Assembly: GCF_001476655.1 (NCBI RefSeq)
Contig: NZ_LDRT01000023.1
Location: 1 to 59,316, forward strand
Direction of reading: 5' to 3'
Length of the DNA stretch: 59,316 nucleotides
DNA from: Microbacterium testaceum
GTDB lineage: Bacteria; Actinomycetota; Actinomycetes; Actinomycetales; Microbacteriaceae
The notes under the pieces are model-generated. The model saw only the letters and a program-made list of their open reading frames with translations. It was not told the origin of the DNA and made no database searches. Positions 1-8,144 of the stretch are shown here, one piece after another (the first letter of the stretch is position 1; the number at the start of each line of letters is the position of its first letter). Both the position numbers and the translations under genes were made by a program.

Positions 1-192
1 CCCGGGGAGACGGTGTGTCGATACCCGGGGGCTCGCTGGTGTGCGAAATTTTTGCGCTGCCGCTGGTGCGGGCTCAGCGGGGTGAGGCGGCCCGTCGACG
101 GCGTCCGAGAAGCCGGTTCCGCACATGAGGTTCGCGAAGCCCTCGTCGGAGTTGATGCCGCCTCGGATGTACTGGCGGATGGACTGGCGCAT
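1..192 (-). CDS. phage-like small protein, 3' end outside window
   Basis: A minus-strand reading frame opens with ATG at 192, behind a GGGAG ribosome-binding site eight bases upstream, and runs off the left edge without a stop. It begins MRQSIRQYIRGGINSDEGF and becomes Ala/Pro-rich towards the edge. I do not recognise the family. The orientation matches the other minus-strand phage-like genes up to 2.1 kb, so it is probably part of the same remnant. The far end looks low in information and could be out of frame. Confidence 0.4.
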   Translation of the reverse strand, partial: MRQSIRQYIRGGINSDEGFANLMCGTGFSDAVDGPPHPAEPAPAAAQKFRTPASPRVSTHRLPG

Positions 193-395
193 GGCGAGGC
201 GCTCCCTTGGGTGTCAGCTGCCGGAGGTGCGGGCGGAGGTGGCGGCGCTCGGCGGAGCCGGAAGGCGCGGACGATGCCGGCGCCGGCTCGGGCGACGACG
301 CTTGAGATGGCGTTACGCCTGGTTCACCTCCTGCCGGGTCTCGGAGCTAATCGACGAGCACGGTGCGTCGGAAAGGCCGCTGTAGTCTGCGGTGC

Positions 396-734
396 ATGAG
401 TCAACATCGTGAGTGGCCGAAGCCATCGCAATGGTTCGTGGCGATTTTGTTGGTGGTGCTCGGTCCTGTGCTCGCTGTGGCATTTGTCGGAGCATCCGCC
501 GCGAACGACGAGTGGACGCGTGCTCTCCTCAACCTCTTCGTCGCGATTCTGGCCTTTCTTGCGGCTATCGCGTTCGCCGTGGCCGATAGCATCCGCGGGC
601 TCGATTTGAGATCGAAGGATGGCCCCACTCGGCGGTCATCCTGGTTCAGGATGATCGGCCATGGGCTGCTCTGGTCTTCCGGTGCGTATCTTGTCGCACT
701 GACCGGAACTATTCTGAGCTCCACCCCTCGGTAG
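396..734 (+). CDS. small membrane protein, unknown function
   Basis: This 112-residue protein starts at ATG 396 (MSQHREWPKPSQ). A TAGTCT hexamer seven bases upstream could be the -10 of a leaderless transcript, since no Shine-Dalgarno sequence is visible. Three hydrophobic stretches (about residues 13-33, 40-62 and 85-105) predict membrane spans, and a charged loop (RSKDGPTRRSS) separates the last two. It is the only plus-strand gene inside the minus-strand phage-like block, which suggests an inserted cargo gene. The family is not recognised. Confidence 0.5.
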   Translation: MSQHREWPKPSQWFVAILLVVLGPVLAVAFVGASAANDEWTRALLNLFVAILAFLAAIAFAVADSIRGLDLRSKDGPTRRSSWFRMIGHGLLWSSGAYLVALTGTILSSTPR

Positions 735-759
735 TACTGCGGCGGGGTGAGCGGTCCGG

Positions 760-1134
760 TCATGGCTCAAGAGACACGTCGAGCCGGTTCGCGACTGCCC
801 GGCCGTCGAGGTACTTGTCGCTGAGGTCGGTGAGTCCGGCGCTCTCAAGGAAGCGCTCTTTCTCCTCACGGGATTTGAAGCACACGGCGACCCAGTACTC
901 GGAGTCGGTGGCACGCTTGAAGTGGTCGGCTTCGTTCATGGCGCGGTCGCGGTAGCTCTGCTCGAGCGCGCTGATCTCGGTCGCTGCATCCGCGGCGAGG
1001 TCACCGGTGTACTCGACGTCGCGGAGCGGGTCGGGCTCAGGGGTGCGCTTGGGGCGACGTCCGAGGTCACGGGAGCTGCGCGAGGTGTTGCCGCCTCAGC
1101 GAGGGCCGGTGAGGCCGGACGAGTCGCGGGTCAT
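760..1134 (-). pseudogene. phage-type protein gene interrupted by an in-frame TGA
   Basis: The frame starts at ATG 1134, overlapping the HNH gene stop as ATGA. It reads MTRDSSGLTGPR, hits TGA at 1096-1098, then continues in the same frame without another stop to 760. The part after the stop is clearly protein-like: acidic, with a long helix and the stretch YWVAVCFKSREEKERFLES followed by a GLTDLSDKYLDGRAVA-like tail. One base change therefore appears to have created the stop. Restarting at the internal ATG of MNEADHFKR would give a shorter product. I do not know the function; similar short proteins occur in actinobacterial prophages, but that is from memory. Confidence 0.55.
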
Positions 1135-1565
1135 GATCTCTCCGTGTCGGCACGCTTGACGATCAGATTGACGGTCGGCCAGGAAAGGCCAAGAGTATGT
1201 GCGGTCGCGTTCTTGTTCCCGCCGGCAGCGAGATCGGCGAGCACTGATTCCTGAATCTCGGGAGTCACCTTGCGGCGGCGAGTGGCTCGGGCGCCAAATT
1301 CGCGGGGGTCCCACCGGCCAGGTTCCATCGCGTCGCGGAGATTTCGTTGCGCATCGCCTGGGTGTAGGTGGTCGGGATGGATGTACGGCGGATTATCGCA
1401 GCGGTGCAGGGCGAACCGCTCTCCGAGGTCCTCGCCGATCCGAGCTTCGAGCATCACGCGGTGGACCTTGACCATCCGAGGGCGAACGTGGAGAAGGTCG
1501 TAGCCGCTCTCGTGCTTGCAGCCGCGCCACTCCCGGCACGCGCCGAGCACGGGTCGGCGGATCAC
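1131..1565 (-). CDS. phage-type HNH endonuclease with C-terminal HTH
   Basis: This 144-residue protein starts at GTG 1565 behind a GGGATGAG sequence. The N-terminal half has an HNH layout: a leading Cys (GACREW), an HRV turn, then HRCDNPPYIHPDHL and a following N-x-RDAM, the pattern of phage HNH_3 nucleases. The last ~45 residues (KVTPEIQESVLADLAAGGN onwards) form a predicted helix-turn-helix, so it probably binds a specific site. In CDNPPYIHPDHL the usual second Cys (CDNPPC) is Tyr, which may weaken structural metal binding. Its stop overlaps the start of the next gene by four bases, indicating an operon. Confidence 0.7.
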   Translation of the reverse strand: MIRRPVLGACREWRGCKHESGYDLLHVRPRMVKVHRVMLEARIGEDLGERFALHRCDNPPYIHPDHLHPGDAQRNLRDAMEPGRWDPREFGARATRRRKVTPEIQESVLADLAAGGNKNATAHTLGLSWPTVNLIVKRADTERS

Positions 1566-1603
1566 CTCATCCCACCCGATCGACTCGATGCGCTCCTTGA
1601 GAC

Positions 1604-2089
1604 TCAGCGATTGCCATCGAAAGACCGGCCGAACAGCTCGTAGTCCACGGGGAGGGTGACGCCGGCGGCGGCGATGCGGCCCACGACTTCGGCTTTGACC
1701 CAGTCTGCGACGGGGGAGACCTTGCGGTCTTTCGGCTTCATGACGCCATGTCGGGTGAATGACGCACGGCGGACGATGCTGTCGGCGGCGCGAATGCCAT
1801 CGGCGACCCAGGTGTCAGTGGGGAGGCCGAGATCCTTGCGGATGAGCTGCCATATGACCGCATAGTCCGGGGTGGGAAAAATCGCGGCTTCGATGACGTC
1901 GCACCGCTCGGGTGGCTGGAAGACGAAGTTGTTCAGCCACCGGTAGAACGACGGGTGCGGGTAGCCGTGCCATGTACGCGGATCTGTGGCCGTCCGCGGA
2001 GGACAGAACGCAAGCGGCGACGGCAGACCTGGTGGCCTCCGTCGCCGCTCTTGCGGACTCTCCGCGGACTGGGAAAAATAAATCCCAGG
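1604..2089 (-). pseudogene. phage-type protein gene lacking a start codon
   Basis: An open frame runs from a TGA at 2090-2092 down to TGA at 1604 with no ATG, GTG or TTG in its first third. From about position 1990 it reads as convincing protein: TWHGYPHPSFYRWLNNF, then PPERCDVIEAAIFPTPDYAV and so on, ending YELFGRSFDGNR. The 5' end was probably lost when the element was cut next to yajQ. It lies 38 bases upstream of the HNH gene in the same direction. The family is not recognised; the Trp/Tyr-rich start resembles proteins encoded near actinophage replication genes, but I cannot name it. Confidence 0.5.
2069..2088 (-). terminator. weak hairpin after yajQ
   Basis: CTGGGA and TCCCAG form a six-base stem around an A/T-rich loop, directly downstream of the yajQ stop codon. 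The loop rather than the tail holds the T-run on the minus strand, so termination efficiency is uncertain. Confidence 0.35.
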
Positions 2090-2102
2090 TCAGCAGAGAC
2101 TC

Positions 2103-2594
2103 TTACCGGTAGTTCGTGAACTGCAGGTCCACGTCGAGGTCGGCAGCCTTCAGCAGTCGCTGGACCTCTTGCAGGTCGTCGCGCGACTTCGACTGGACGC
2201 GCAGCTCGTCGCCCTGGATCTGCGACTTGACGCCCTTGGGTCCCTCGTCGCGGATGATCTTGCCGATCTTCTTCGCGATCTCCTGCGAGATGCCTTCTTT
2301 GAGCGTCGAGGTGATGCGGTATTCCTTGCCGCTCTGGACCGGCTCGCCGCTGTCGAGGCTCTTCAGCGAGATGCCGCGCTTGATGAGCTTCGTCTGGAAG
2401 ACGTCGAGGACCGCGTTGGCGCGCTCTTCGGAGTTCGCCTTGATGACGATCGACTCGCCACTCCAGGCGATCGACGCGTCGGTGCCCTTGAAGTCGTACC
2501 GCTGCTCAACCTCTTTGTGAGCCTGGTTCAGGGCGTTGTCGGCTTCCTGTCGATCGATTTTAGAGACGATGTCGAATGAGCTGTCGCTTGCCAT
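2103..2594 (-). CDS. yajQ: YajQ family nucleotide-binding protein (UPF0234)
   Basis: The 163-residue product has the normal YajQ length and landmarks: [20 protein letters not shown] at the N terminus, RYDFKG at about residues 32-37, SGKEYRI in the middle, and a C-terminal [15 protein letters not shown] segment (here [17 protein letters not shown]). YajQ proteins are cytosolic with two ferredoxin-like folds; some bind cyclic di-GMP or nucleotides and act with transcription factors. No partner gene lies next to it here. The lipoprotein gene beyond 2703 is divergent. It marks the return to backbone sequence after the phage-like remnant. Confidence 0.93.
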   Translation of the reverse strand: MASDSSFDIVSKIDRQEADNALNQAHKEVEQRYDFKGTDASIAWSGESIVIKANSEERANAVLDVFQTKLIKRGISLKSLDSGEPVQSGKEYRITSTLKEGISQEIAKKIGKIIRDEGPKGVKSQIQGDELRVQSKSRDDLQEVQRLLKAADLDVDLQFTNYR

Positions 2595-2703
2595 ACAGCG
2601 AGTCTACAACCGCGGAAAATCAGGCCTCCGGGACTTGAATTCGGCGACGATCACCGCCAACCACATACCGGGTGACGCATGGGGTGAGCCCTACCCTCGG
2701 GCC

Positions 2704-3480
2704 ATGCGACGACGCTCTTCCTCTCTCCGCGCTGCGATGCTGGTCGCCATCGCGGTCGCGGGACTCCTGCCGTTGTCCGCGTGCGCGTTCGGTGCGGGGG
2801 AGCCCCCACCGTCGGGAGCTCACGATCCCGAGGTGGTCGCCGCCCGCACCTCGGCTGCCGTGGAGGAGCAGGATCTCCTTGCGGTGGTGGCCCTGGGGGA
2901 GCCGATAACGACCAGCGTGCAGGACACGTGCAAGCGGGGGACGTACAGCGCGCCGTGGGGTCCGTACGACTCGTACTACTGGGCCTGCGGACACGTGACC
3001 TCGCGCGTCGTGTCGACGGCCACCGCCGATCCCGCTCAGCTCATCGCCGACTATCGCGCGCACCTCGCCGATCTCGGGTGCACGCCTGACGAGGCGGCGT
3101 TCGACATGACGGCCGAGTACTGGCAGATGTACGGGGTACCCGGCCACAACGCCAACGGCGAGGTCTACGCCGTCGACGACCTTCCCGGCGGGACGGCGGT
3201 CTGCGCCGACGGACGCACCGTCGGGGTGGCCTTCCGCTCCGCGGCCGGCTTCGACACCAAGACGTTCTTCACGTATACCGAGGGCGACGGCGAGACGATC
3301 ACGAACGAGTCCCCCGACCTCGCCGCTATCCGCGCCCGCGCGCCCGAACTCGTCGTCGTGCTGAGCACCAGTACCGGTTACCACTCCGTCCCCCGAAAGG
3401 AGTCGGAACCGCCGTCGACTCCCGAGCCGGGATACTGCGCCTGCTACAGCGGCAGTAAGTGCGACTGTCCGGGCGGCTAG
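2704..3480 (+). CDS. putative lipoprotein with cysteine-rich C terminus
   Basis: This 258-residue protein starts at ATG 2704. It has a classical lipoprotein signal: Arg-rich start, hydrophobic core and lipobox LSAC with Cys27. The mature part contains paired cysteines (DTCKRG, YWACGH, LGCTPD, AVCADG) and ends in CACYSGSKCDCPGG, which could form disulfides or bind metal. I recognise no enzymatic motif. The frame extends further upstream, but only this start gives a signal peptide. It converges on the pentapeptide gene; the two stops share a CTAG. Confidence 0.75.
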   Translation: MRRRSSSLRAAMLVAIAVAGLLPLSACAFGAGEPPPSGAHDPEVVAARTSAAVEEQDLLAVVALGEPITTSVQDTCKRGTYSAPWGPYDSYYWACGHVTSRVVSTATADPAQLIADYRAHLADLGCTPDEAAFDMTAEYWQMYGVPGHNANGEVYAVDDLPGGTAVCADGRTVGVAFRSAAGFDTKTFFTYTEGDGETITNESPDLAAIRARAPELVVVLSTSTGYHSVPRKESEPPSTPEPGYCACYSGSKCDCPGG

Positions 3481-4145
3481 GCCAGGAGCGGGGAGTCCCC
3501 GTCGAAGGTCGCTCGCGCAATCACGTCCGGGTCCCAGAAACCCGACGGGAATCGGCAGCCGGAGAATCTCGCTGCGCCGAAGTCGGACTTCGTGACGACC
3601 GCATCGCGGAATTCGCAGTCGATGAATCGCGCCTGCCGCCATTCCTGTCCCGTGAATGTGGCTCCGGAGAAGTCGCAGGCACGGAAGACGACTCCGCGGC
3701 CGCCGCTCGTCGTCGTCCCGAGAAGGCTGCCGTCGAACCGCGCCTTCGTGAAGGTGCAGCGATCGAACCGCGCGTTGTCCATGGAAACATGACGCAGCGT
3801 CGTCTGGACGAACAACGAGTCCGTCACGCTTGCGTGATGCATCGTGGCGCGTTCGAGAACAGCGCGCGTGAAATCGCAGTCCGTGATCGACGCCTCGGTC
3901 AGCGTGCTCGCCAGGTAGGCGAACCGGAAGTCGACATGCTCGAGACGCGCGCTGTGCAGCCAGGCGCTCCAGAAATCCAGGGCCTTGGTGCTGTTCAGCG
4001 TGATGCCGGCGAGGTCCGCGCCGCGGAGCTCTGTGGGAGCAGACGGATCCAAGAGCATCTCGATGACGTCGCGGCGATCGTCGCGGTACTCCTCACGATC
4101 CCACCGTCGGCGGAGTGCGCCGACCTCTCGCGCGCGAATAACCAT
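3477..4145 (-). CDS. pentapeptide repeat-containing protein
   Basis: The product is 222 residues from ATG 4145 (MVIRAREVGALRRRW). From about residue 40 it shows degenerate A(D/N)LXX-type five-residue periodicity, for example LRGADLAG, ARFDRCTFTKARFDGS, CDFSGATFTG and DFGAARFSGCRF. This folds into a right-handed quadrilateral beta-helix. Known members mimic DNA (MfpA/Qnr) or are scaffolds, but nothing here identifies the target. The ~40-residue N-terminal helix is charged. The frame could extend upstream to 4520, but that part overlaps the opposing gene and lacks repeats. Confidence 0.85.
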   Translation of the reverse strand: MVIRAREVGALRRRWDREEYRDDRRDVIEMLLDPSAPTELRGADLAGITLNSTKALDFWSAWLHSARLEHVDFRFAYLASTLTEASITDCDFTRAVLERATMHHASVTDSLFVQTTLRHVSMDNARFDRCTFTKARFDGSLLGTTTSGGRGVVFRACDFSGATFTGQEWRQARFIDCEFRDAVVTKSDFGAARFSGCRFPSGFWDPDVIARATFDGDSPLLA

Positions 4146-4275
4146 CCCACGAGGATAGGTGTGACCTGTTCGCGGCGTGGAGGTGCGAATGCTCAGACGG
4201 CGTCGGGCTCGACCGGCCACCCGCTCTTCGGCGTCATCGCCGCAGCCTACCGATGCGCTCGTAGACTCGGATGCC

Positions 4276-4776
4276 ATGCGAGCACTCACCGAGAACGAGG
4301 TCAGGGATGCGTTCGTCAACGCCACCCCCGACGAACTGCGTGTCATCGCGATGCCCCACGACTTCGTGCTGACGGATTGGGACCACCTCGACTTCTTCGC
4401 GTGGCGCGACCCGCGCACGCGCGGTCGCGGGTACGTCATCGCCGAGCGCGACGGAGCGCCCACGGGTGTGGTGCTGCGCGCGGCCGAGGGGCAGTCGCGT
4501 GCGCGATCGGCGATGTGCAACCTCTGTCACACGATGCAGCCCGGCGACCAGGTGTCGCTGTTCACGGCCCGCAAGGCCGGGGCGGCGGGCGAGCAGGGCG
4601 ACACCGTCGGCACGTACATGTGCGTCGACCTGTCGTGCCACGAGACCGTTCGTCTGGCGGCCCCCCTCGCCCCCAGCGAGATCCGCGCGAGCGTCGATCG
4701 AAAGATCGACGGCACCAAGCGGAGGACCGAGGAGTTCGTCGACCGCGTGCGTGAGGTCGCCGACGTCGCCCGGTAG
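4276..4776 (+). CDS. FBP domain (treble-clef zinc finger) protein, EF-G-binding type
   Basis: This 166-residue protein starts at ATG 4276 (MRALTENEVRDAF). The C-terminal half carries two cysteine pairs, C81-x2-C84 (MCNLCHTMQPG) and C116-x4-C121 (MCVDLSCHE), the pattern of the FBP C-terminal treble-clef zinc finger. Relatives of FusB bind elongation factor G and can release it from the ribosome in the presence of fusidic acid. Many actinobacteria carry a stand-alone copy of unknown physiological role. The N-terminal helical region fits the family. No operon partner is visible; tRNA-Tyr follows. Confidence 0.85.
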   Translation: MRALTENEVRDAFVNATPDELRVIAMPHDFVLTDWDHLDFFAWRDPRTRGRGYVIAERDGAPTGVVLRAAEGQSRARSAMCNLCHTMQPGDQVSLFTARKAGAAGEQGDTVGTYMCVDLSCHETVRLAAPLAPSEIRASVDRKIDGTKRRTEEFVDRVREVADVAR

Positions 4777-4868
4777 ACGCCCGCGGTGGTTGGAGGCATC
4801 CCTCCGGGGATAGTAGAGTGGTCTATCGCGCCTCCGATCGACTGCCAAAGCCGGGCGGGTGCGCACCT

Positions 4869-4953
4869 GGCGAGTTACCCAAGCGGCCAAAGGGATCTGA
4901 CTGTAAATCAGACTGCATTGCATTCGGGGGTTCGAATCCCTCACTCGCCACCA
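4869..4953 (+). tRNA. tRNA-Tyr (GTA)
   Basis: The acceptor arm GGCGAGT pairs with ACTCGCC. The anticodon loop reads CTGTAAA with anticodon GTA, there is a long variable arm as expected for tRNA-Tyr, and the T-loop reads GTTCGAATC. The CCA end is encoded (4951-4953). A TAGTAG hexamer at 4811-4816 may be its -10 element. Confidence 0.96.
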
Positions 4954-4957
4954 GCGG

Positions 4958-4992
4958 ATGTCCCGCGACATGAGTCCCATGTCGCGGGACAT
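4958..4992 (+). terminator. perfect 15-bp hairpin after tRNA-Tyr
   Basis: Positions 4958-4972 and 4978-4992 are perfect inverted copies around a five-base loop, followed by TTTCTCATT. It lies five bases after the encoded CCA and most likely terminates the tRNA transcript. Confidence 0.8.
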
Positions 4993-5037
4993 TTCTCATT
5001 CGGCCGCGGGATCGACGGCAGGATCCCGTCCACGTAG

Positions 5038-5160
5038 CCAGTGCTGTTCGCGCGTGCCACGGCGGCGTCGACGCGAGGGGTCGTGCGTCCGTTGACGATC
5101 ACGCGAGCGCCCGCCGCGCGCAGGTGTCGCGCCCGGCCGTAACCCGAGCCGCGGCGACGA
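5038..5160 (-). pseudogene. fragment of a short-chain dehydrogenase gene
   Basis: On the minus strand a short stretch reads GSGYGRARHLRAAGARVIVN and then GRT, TPRVDAAVARA, like the start of an SDR (glycine-rich turn, helix and the second beta strand with NGR). The upstream residues are out of frame and there is no start. Downstream the frame runs into the terminator and tRNA. It looks like the N-terminal ~45 residues of a lost enzyme, and short matches of this kind can arise by chance. Confidence 0.35.
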
Positions 5161-5200
5161 CCGGATGCCCGCGACGGGTGTCGTGATCGGGAGAACCGTG

Positions 5201-5551
5201 TCAGCGCGCCTGGGCGAGGAGGATGCGGGACTTCGATTCGAGGAAGCAGAGGAGCGAGCCGAGCACGGTCACCTCGTGGCCGAGGTTGACGAGGTCGGCC
5301 GCGCCGAGTTCGATGACCGCTTCGCGGGGCTCCATGGTGACCTTCCACGTGCCCTCGCCGCCCGTGATCGGCTGCAGGTAGCTGATGGTGTTGGCGCGGC
5401 TGAGGTCGACGACGATCAGCCCCGTGTCGGGGTCCTGATCGTCCTCCTGGTCGAGGACGCGGATCTCGCTTCCGGTCAGATAACCGCGCGCGAGGAACTC
5501 GTCGAGCCACTGGGCGAGAGTCTGTCTGTCGAGCAATTTGCGGACCGGCAC
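5201..5551 (-). CDS. conserved hypothetical protein
   Basis: I place the start at GTG 5551 (VPVRKLLDRQTLAQW), giving 116 residues, because an AACGAGG site precedes it. The alternative ATG at 5602 lies inside the terminator of the upstream gene. The protein is acidic (pieces such as LDQEDDQDPDTG) with alternating strands (TISYLQPI, WKVTMEP, EVTVLGSLL) and no signal peptide, membrane segment or catalytic motif that I recognise. It follows the 5639-6022 gene in the same direction but behind a terminator. Confidence 0.6.
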   Translation of the reverse strand: MPVRKLLDRQTLAQWLDEFLARGYLTGSEIRVLDQEDDQDPDTGLIVVDLSRANTISYLQPITGGEGTWKVTMEPREAVIELGAADLVNLGHEVTVLGSLLCFLESKSRILLAQAR

Positions 5552-5582
5552 ACGCGCCTCGTTTCTCCTCAGTGAACGAGAA

Positions 5583-5623
5583 AGACCCGTTCCCACCGCC
5601 ATTATGACGGGTGGAACGGGTCT
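5583..5623 (-). terminator. rho-independent terminator of the 5639-6022 gene
   Basis: AGACCCGTTCCACC and GGTGGGAACGGGTCT pair with one bulged base around a 12-base loop. On the minus strand the stem is followed by TTCTCGTT. It sits 15 bases after the stop of the upstream gene. Confidence 0.75.
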
Positions 5624-5638
5624 GCGAGAGACGTGCTG

Positions 5639-6022
5639 TCAGGCCGCGCGAACAGGCCGAGTGGAAGGACGCGACGCGGCTGACGCGGTGGTCCGCGCCG
5701 GGGTGCGGACGGCCTCCTCGGCGGTCTCCCACGTGCGCACGTCGACGTTGAGGCCGGTCGCGGAGTTCGACTGGTCGGCGAGGGCGCGCAGGTAATCGCC
5801 GTTCAGCTGCTCGGGCTCGGCGGAGTCGAACACGAAACGCAGGGGGATGGACGGCTGGAGCCAGATGGTGGACCGGCCGGTGTCGCCCTCTGCGCCGGAC
5901 CAGGTCAGGGTGAAGGATTCACCGCGTCGAAGTTTGGTGGCGGTGATGACCTTGATATATCCCAGCAGGCGGTCGGGCAGGGTGACGGGTGCGGTGTCGG
6001 AACCGTAGTACAGCTTGGCCAT
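5639..6022 (-). CDS. small Microbacteriaceae-type protein (DUF7882-like)
   Basis: This 127-residue protein starts at ATG 6022 with MAKLYYGSDTAPVTLPDRLL and continues with HLKVV-type strands (GYIKVITATKLRRGESF), a WSG turn and a hydrophobic IWLQPSIPLRFVF core. The last ~25 residues are disordered, Ala/Thr/Arg-rich. Proteins of this shape, often mislabelled as ATP-dependent DNA ligase, are common in Microbacteriaceae. I recall DUF7882 for them but cannot verify it. There are no catalytic residues of a ligase. An A/T-rich stretch at 6062-6105 (AAATTAAATAAATACA) lies between it and the MarR gene and probably holds both promoters. Confidence 0.65.
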   Translation of the reverse strand: MAKLYYGSDTAPVTLPDRLLGYIKVITATKLRRGESFTLTWSGAEGDTGRSTIWLQPSIPLRFVFDSAEPEQLNGDYLRALADQSNSATGLNVDVRTWETAEEAVRTPARTTASAASRPSTRPVRAA

Positions 6023-6166
6023 GGCGATCTCCTTCGAATGGGTCGTTGGGCGGGGCTAGCCTTTAACTTACCAGGTATTTCGCAAAATTAAATAAATACA
6101 TGAAACATTCACTCAGCTGGATATGCTCGGAGAGTGACCAGCCGGGGTCGCAGGGGGGAGGGGGCC

Positions 6167-6598
6167 GTGTCCAACGCGTCATCCGCCCTGATCGAGGCTC
6201 TGGAGGACTATGTCGACGCGGGTCGAGATGCCCTGATCGCGGCACGAAAGTCGCTCGGCGTCAGCGAGCTCGAGGCGCGTGCGATCCAGAGCATCGGCGC
6301 CCACCCCGGCATCCGTCCCTCTCTGCTTCGAGAGCACCTGGATGTGACGTCAGCGGGCGTGACGACACTCGTCGATCGCCTGGTCGGGCGCGGTGTCCTG
6401 CGACGCGAGCTCGACGCGGACGACCGTCGGGTGAACCACATCTACCTCGAGGTCGACCTGGACGCCGAGCCCTGGTTGGCGCTCCGGCGCTTCGAGATCG
6501 AGGTCCACGCCGCCATCCACGCAGAATCCTCGGAGTCGTTTCGGGTCTTCGCCGACGTGCTCCGCCGCGTCACCGCGCGGGGTCGCGCAACGATCTGA
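6167..6598 (+). CDS. MarR family transcriptional regulator
   Basis: The start GTG 6167 is chosen because a strong GGGGGAGGGGG sequence lies just before it; an upstream GTG at 6134 is possible. The 143-residue protein has the MarR winged helix: ARAIQSIGAHPGIRPSLL, recognition helix SAGVTTLVDRLVGRGVLRR, and the wing DADDRRVNHIYLEV (DxRxxxxxLT-type). Flanking helices would form the dimer interface. Its 3' end overlaps the convergent aztA gene by 29 bases. No ligand can be inferred; the neighbouring zinc locus has its own Zur-type site, so a link is unproven. Confidence 0.85.
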   Translation: MSNASSALIEALEDYVDAGRDALIAARKSLGVSELEARAIQSIGAHPGIRPSLLREHLDVTSAGVTTLVDRLVGRGVLRRELDADDRRVNHIYLEVDLDAEPWLALRRFEIEVHAAIHAESSESFRVFADVLRRVTARGRATI

Positions 6599-7229
6599 CG
6601 CGACCCCCCTCGAGGCGCACGACACGTCTCGAGCACGCGATGAGTGCCTCGTCATGGCTGACGCAGACCACTGTCGTCCCGCGTCGCGTCTCTTCCGCGA
6701 TCGCTGCGCGGATGAGGGCACCGCTGTGGGCGTCCAGTCCGGTGGTCGGCTCGTCGAGGAGGAGGAGATCGGCTCCGCGCGCGAGTCCCTGTGCGAGGAG
6801 TGTCCGCTGCCGCTGACCCCCGGAGAGTGAGGCGAAGGGGCGTCGCGCGAGCGGCGCGATGTCCAGGCGGGTCATCGCGCTCTCGATGGCCGCATGGCGC
6901 GTCGGGGAGGTGCGGGAAAGGGTGCGCCGCCACCCCCAGGTGCCCACGGCGACCATCTCGCGCACCGTCAGGGGTAGTCGGTCGGATACCGCGGCGCGCT
7001 GGGGGACGAAGGCGCGGGTTCGTCCGTGCACGTCCACACGTCCCGCTGTCGGTCGTCGGACGCCGGCGAGGACCTCGAGGAGTGTCGACTTGCCCGCGCC
7101 GTTCGAACCGACGATCGCGGTGAGGACTCCCGGGGCGATGTCGAGGTCGAGGTCATCGACGGCGCGCGTACCGGAGAAGTCGACGCGGATGCCGCGAAGG
7201 GAGGCGGATGCGGGGGGCATGGCATCCAT
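6570..7229 (-). CDS. aztA: zinc ABC transporter ATP-binding protein, AztA type
   Basis: This 219-residue ATPase (start ATG 7229; ATG 7220 also possible) has a complete ABC domain: Walker A GSNGAGKST, signature LSGGQRQR, Walker B LLLLDEPTT and switch His in VSHDEA. It supplies energy for the divergently encoded permease. Size and neighbourhood (permease, solute-binding protein, two chaperone-like proteins) match the AztABCD zinc importer rather than a multidrug ABC. No Shine-Dalgarno is visible and the Zur-type palindrome is only 10 bases upstream, so the transcript may be nearly leaderless and shut off by direct occlusion. Confidence 0.85.
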   Translation of the reverse strand: MDAMPPASASLRGIRVDFSGTRAVDDLDLDIAPGVLTAIVGSNGAGKSTLLEVLAGVRRPTAGRVDVHGRTRAFVPQRAAVSDRLPLTVREMVAVGTWGWRRTLSRTSPTRHAAIESAMTRLDIAPLARRPFASLSGGQRQRTLLAQGLARGADLLLLDEPTTGLDAHSGALIRAAIAEETRRGTTVVCVSHDEALIACSRRVVRLEGGRVRSLRDPAR

Positions 7230-7239
7230 CATATGAGTT

Positions 7240-7254
7240 TGAGAATCGTTCTCA
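7240..7254. promoter_or_regulatory. Zur-type palindrome between aztA and aztB
   Basis: TGAGAATCGTTCTCA is a 6-3-6 perfect inverted repeat. It resembles actinobacterial Zur boxes (TGAAAATGATTTTCA type) and sits in the 46-base divergent promoter of two zinc-transport genes, so it could control both sides. Confidence 0.75.
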
Positions 7255-7275
7255 TCGAAGCTACGGTCGTCCCTC

Positions 7276-8130
7276 GTGTCCCTCTTCACCGATCCGTTCT
7301 CGTTCGAGTTCGTGCAGCGTGCATTCTGGGGAGGATCGCTCGTCGCCGTGCTGTGCGGAATCGCCGGCACCTGGGTGATCGTGCGGGGAATGGCGTTCCT
7401 CGGCGAAGCCCTCGCGCACGGCATGCTCCCCGGCGTGGCCCTGGCGACCGTGCTCGGACTGCCCGTGCTCCTCGGTGCCGCCGCGAGCGCCGTGGTCATG
7501 AGCCTCGGCATCGGAGCGCTGCAGCGCCGCGGGCGGCTGTCGTACGACACGAGCATCGGCCTGCTGTTCGTGGGCATGCTCGCGCTCGGGATCATCGTGA
7601 TCTCGCACGCCGGAAGCTTCGCTACGGATGCCACGGCCATCCTCTTCGGCGACATCCTCGCCATCGGGGCCGGTGATCTCGTCGTGCTCGCGGTCGCGGT
7701 CGGACTCGGGCTCCTCACAGCGGTTCTCGCGCACCGGAACCTCGTCGCGCTCGCGATCGACGAGCGCGTCGCCCTCGTGCTCGGGTTGCGCCCCCGCGTC
7801 GCGCAGACCGCTCTCGTAGGGCTCGTCACCCTCGCGGTGGTGGCCTCCTATCAAGCGGTGGGTTCGCTCCTGGTCGTGGGGCTGCTCGTCGCCCCGGCCG
7901 TCGCCGCGCGCCCCTGGACGCATCGCATCCCGACGACCATGGCGCTCGCCGCGGTCATCGGTGTGGGCGCGGTCTTCGCAGGGCTCGTGATCTCGTGGCA
8001 CGCGGCCACCGCCGCGGGGGCGACCATCGCCGCCACCGCGATCGCCGCGGCCGGAGCGTCGGCAGCGCTGCGTGCCGTCCTGACCGCGCTCCGTCACCGC
8101 GCCGCCCCGGTCGTTCCCGTTCCCGTCTGA
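7276..8130 (+). CDS. aztB: zinc ABC transporter permease, AztB type
   Basis: The 284-residue protein from GTG 7276 is highly hydrophobic with about eight predicted spans, typical of the ABC-3 (ZnuB/MntB) permease family. Markers are the N-terminal FVQRAFWGGSLVAVLCG, the VRGMAFLGEALAHGMLPGVA loop and the AVGSLLVVGLLVAPAVAA segment. It forms the membrane channel for zinc delivered by AztC and pairs with AztA. A lipoprotein gene follows after 14 bases, so the plus-strand genes probably form one operon from the shared Zur-type promoter. The last ~20 residues are cytosolic and basic. Confidence 0.87.
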   Translation: MSLFTDPFSFEFVQRAFWGGSLVAVLCGIAGTWVIVRGMAFLGEALAHGMLPGVALATVLGLPVLLGAAASAVVMSLGIGALQRRGRLSYDTSIGLLFVGMLALGIIVISHAGSFATDATAILFGDILAIGAGDLVVLAVAVGLGLLTAVLAHRNLVALAIDERVALVLGLRPRVAQTALVGLVTLAVVASYQAVGSLLVVGLLVAPAVAARPWTHRIPTTMALAAVIGVGAVFAGLVISWHAATAAGATIAATAIAAAGASAALRAVLTALRHRAAPVVPVPV

Positions 8131-8144
8131 CGTAGAAAGCCCTC

